Positions 60,964 to 64,000 of a stretch of 64,000 bases of DNA are shown here, in pieces. The notes beneath the pieces are model-generated. The model was not told the origin of the DNA and made no database searches. It saw only the letters and a program-made list of their open reading frames with translations. The stretch lies in NCBI GenBank assembly GCA_006176705.1, contig QRFJ01005339.1, forward strand, positions 1-64,000, in the 5' to 3' direction. The position numbers and the translations under genes were made by a program. The stretch is from Cocos nucifera (taxonomy: Eukaryota > Streptophyta > Magnoliopsida > Arecales > Arecaceae). The first letter of the stretch is position 1. The number at the start of each line of letters is the position of its first letter.

Positions 60964-62760
60964 TTTCCTATAGAGAGTCAAAGATTCTAGTTAAATACTG
61001 TAATTATGACTTGACCAATTTATTTAAAAATTTTATTTTTAAATAAATTAGCTTCCACTATTTTTTCAAATTTCTACACTCCCTCTGTAAAAATATAAAA
61101 ATCTTCATGATTAATGATTTCTAGTGGGTGGTGCGGTCTTACCAACTGACTCATCACCTCACCTAACAGTTATTGATGATGGGTTAGCCAATGAGTGAAC
61201 AACTCCTGTTCAATGATTTTCTAATCATGGTGCACTCAAACTTGATCTCTAATTCATGAATCTCACCGTATCTAAAATATTAATCCATTTCTTAGTTAAG
61301 TCAGATCCACCATTTGCACAGACTGGATTCCTAATTGAGTCTCTCACCGTATCCAAAATATTGAGCCCAACTCATCCTCCAGCCCATAGCATCCAATGCC
61401 TAATAGACATGGTTGCATCTTTCTAGTGCAACTAAGCCACCGTATCCAGTCGAGAACAATCAACCCCAAAAAGGATCCGCACATCTACAATGGTGGAAGA
61501 CCTCAGACTTAATCTTTTCTTAGGGAAAATTGATTCAGGTCTCATTAAACTAGATTTGTCATAGTCATAACAATTATGACTAACCTAGTGGCATGGGTTA
61601 GCTCGGATTGTTGACCCCCTCAAATCTGAACTGGGTTAACAGATATGGTCAGATAAGTGAGACCGGTGGAAGGGATATACCATTAACTCATACAAGAATG
61701 CATTCAAGTCGAGTAGCTCCCAATTAAAAATCAGTCGGTCGTATGTGCCAAACTTACCTTAGACACCAAATTGTTGAGCCAGAACCAATTGGGTTAGCCT
61801 ATAATCCAGACTCTAACCTCCGAGCCTAATTAGGTCTTGCTTGATCATGACTTGATCTTGACCCAGACTTAATCCTATTAGGCTGGTCAATTTAAGCATT
61901 GTTGATCCGATCTAACCAACTCTTGATTCGGTTTGATCAACCGCTTAGACCAAATTGAGCTACCCAAGTTCGAACCCAGTATTATGAATATATCTTAGAT
62001 CTAAAATTCTTAATTTTAGACCTAATTAATATTCCATGATCTTAATTTTTAATTAAGCAGAATTCATAAACAAAATATGCATAATAAATCCTAGGATTTC
62101 AGGATCTAGGATTTTGTAGAAAGTAAGTTTTGGATTTCTGATTAAGGATGAAAGCGCAGCACCCCTACACGTCATAAGAACACCCCATCGGATGGGAGGA
62201 AAGGCCTTTAAATCCTTCTTCTTCTATACTGGACGGCCAAGAGAACGCCTTAATCAGGAAATTAATACTACAAAATAATTTTAGATCTATATCATATGTC
62301 TCATATATAAATTAGATCTAATCATGGCATATTTTCATACATTATATATCAAATCATGCATATTTTCAGATCTAAATTATCATAATAATCTAAAAAATAG
62401 ATTTAAGCTCTTATCAAAATATCTATCTAACAACTATTAGAACTATTCTACAATTAGCTAGACATCATCAACATATTCATATGATGTTTAATTAAATAAT
62501 TTTTATTCATTTTTAATATTATTATATAATTATAATATCAAAAAATAATAATAAATAGATTAAAATATGATTTAATTAATTAAATTAAAAACATGCAAGA
62601 CTATTTATAGAACTATTTAGAACTAGTCATGCATATTTTCTAATCTTAGATCCAACATTTAATTAATTTTTTTTTATTTCAATATGATCACATTTCATGT
62701 GATATCTGAAATTACTTATTTTTTATTAAAAATAATTAAAATAGTCTAAACTTTAGACCT
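60964..62760 (-). other. Untranslated leader of copia G
   Basis: About 1.8 kb matches the leader of A in reverse, including the TCTCACCGTATC(C/T)AAAATATT phrase twice (61260 and 61350), the AAGTGAGACCGGTGGAAGGG block and the GCAGCACCCCTACA block. No coding frame was seen. One arm of the inverted repeat noted in A is altered here. Confidence 0.8.
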
Positions 62761-62772
62761 GGCTCGATACCA
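62761..62772 (-). other. Primer binding site of copia G
   Basis: The minus strand reads TGGTATCGAGCCAGG, one change from the TGGTATCAGAGCC family site, one base after the LTR. Confidence 0.85.
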
Positions 62773-62773
62773 T

Positions 62774-64000
62774 TGAAGGAATTATGATTTTTGACAGTTC
62801 GTTCAGATTATCGATCAAGAGATATATTTTAAAAATTTTTCTCAAATCAGATCTAAGATTTGATCAAATATTTATAATTAAAATAAAATCTAGAATAAAT
62901 TAAAATCAATTATCTTAACATAGGATAACCTATTACCCTTGAGATCTATAAGCAGCGGAATTTAGATCTAGCCACTAAGTCCGGCTTTATCGGTATCCAC
63001 ATAGGTTGGATCTAAAGACCTCTTCTCTCTATCATCTCCAAAATCAGGTCTTCTGATTTGGAGATATTTCAAGAATCTACAGTCTTTGCAGCACGTAGCC
63101 TTCTAGCTTCTATCGCCATTTCTTCCTCTGGATTGCACCACTTCCCAAATACTTTGGGCATGGAGAGAGAGGAGAAGAGAATGGCTTGCAGGAGGAGAGA
63201 GGAAGAACCACCCATTGGGTCGGGATTTCAACCTTGATCTTAGATTACTCCTTGGTTGGGCGCAGGTCTTATTATAGACTATGCTGGATCCAACATCCTC
63301 TTCTTCCCAACACAATCACAACCCTTTAGTGAAATCAGATATAAATTGATTGGTGGGAATGGAGTCCCTTGGTTCCTCTTAGGATGGTGCCTAAAGACCA
63401 GTGAAACTTGGTTCTTAGGAGAGTCTAATCGGAATTCAAAAGGAGATGGAGTCCCTATCACACGGGACTCCTGGAGCGCTCCAGTTGGGCACAGCGCCAA
63501 GGGTGGCGTGCGCCTCCTTCTTACCAGGTTTCGTAGGGGACAAGCCCCCACTAGCTCTCCAATAATGCATAACACATGACAAAAATCAAGTACCAATGGT
63601 CACTATTTGCCAGTCAAAGGTTCAACTTTTGACCAAAGTCAAAGGATGAGAAATGCAGGTATTGTCTTACAATTAAGACAATCTTTTCTAATTGGACAGT
63701 CTCCAGTCCAGCCTAGGTGAAGGCCTTGAATCGGAGCGTACTCCTTTTGGCTCAGTCAGGATATACTATTTATATAATTAAATAGAAGAACGTTAGTTTC
63801 AATCGAGGTGCTAGCAGATTTCCTTAAACCTAATTGAATCATTCAGATCAATAAACTGGATTATTCTAATGATCATTCACAATTCATAACCCTTGTTTGT
63901 ATGATCTATGTTAGTTTAGTTCTGTATGATAAATGGATATGTGCATATTCTCTTATCATCGACATCATTCGAAACTTCCTTACGATGATCAAACTCTGTT
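62774..64000 (-). repeat. 5' LTR of copia G (partial)
   Basis: It begins TGAAGGAATTATG and is collinear with 54734-55990, but has many single-base deletions relative to it. An inverted repeat, GGAGTCCC and GGGACTCC, is at 63448-63455 and 63464-63471. The window ends inside it. Two overlapping ORFs near 63256-63596 are shadows of LTR sequence. Confidence 0.93.

Larger units (their letters stand above)
54734..64000 (-). mobile_element. Ty1-copia element G, nested in gypsy H, runs off window
   Basis: The element has a 3' LTR, polypurine tract, gag-pol pseudogene, leader, PBS and the inner 1.2 kb of the 5' LTR. The structure matches element A in the opposite orientation. The far end and right target duplication lie outside the window. 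Confidence 0.93.

Overview
The window is repeat-rich nuclear DNA of a flowering plant. Ty1-copia and Ty3-gypsy LTR retrotransposons and a Mutator-like (MULE) element fill almost all of it, and there is no prokaryotic gene organisation. The host species cannot be read from the sequence; a palm-like or other monocot genome is only a guess. I see no intact host gene. Every coding region is retroelement or transposon derived and carries stops, frameshifts or deletions.

Left part (1-16693). An LTR of a 2.2-kb-LTR copia family on the minus strand (1-2124) is followed by the start of a degenerate minus-strand gypsy element (2125-3096). Next comes plus-strand copia element E (LTRs 3097-5527 and 15077-16693). 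E keeps only a broken gag and about 3.8 kb of AT-rich non-coding DNA. It has received two gypsy insertions: a solo LTR in its 5' LTR (4545-5340, TSD ctact) and minus-strand gypsy element F in its gag (5716-10086, TSD actat).

Middle part (16694-25326). This is AT-rich intergenic DNA with short tandem repeats, a small GC-rich island and a few unrecognised ORFs. It ends in a MULE-like foldback: two long inverted arms, each built of about 215-bp tandem units, around a decayed FAR1-type DNA-binding domain.

Right part (25327-64000). This is a nested stack. Copia B (minus) sits in the right arm of the MULE. Copia A (plus, complete with both LTRs, TSD tacat) sits in the reverse transcriptase gene of B. 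Related copia C (minus) is joined to B at the integrase. Gypsy H (plus, Tat-like) sits in the leader of C. Copia G (minus) sits in the 3' end of H and runs past the window edge. The missing halves of H, C, B and the MULE are therefore predicted to lie to the right of the window.

A, B, G and the LTR at 1-2124 are one family. F, H and the solo LTR are one gypsy family. No element looks able to move on its own now. Many stop codons in A, G and H fit C-to-T change at CAG codons, as expected from methylated plant repeats.
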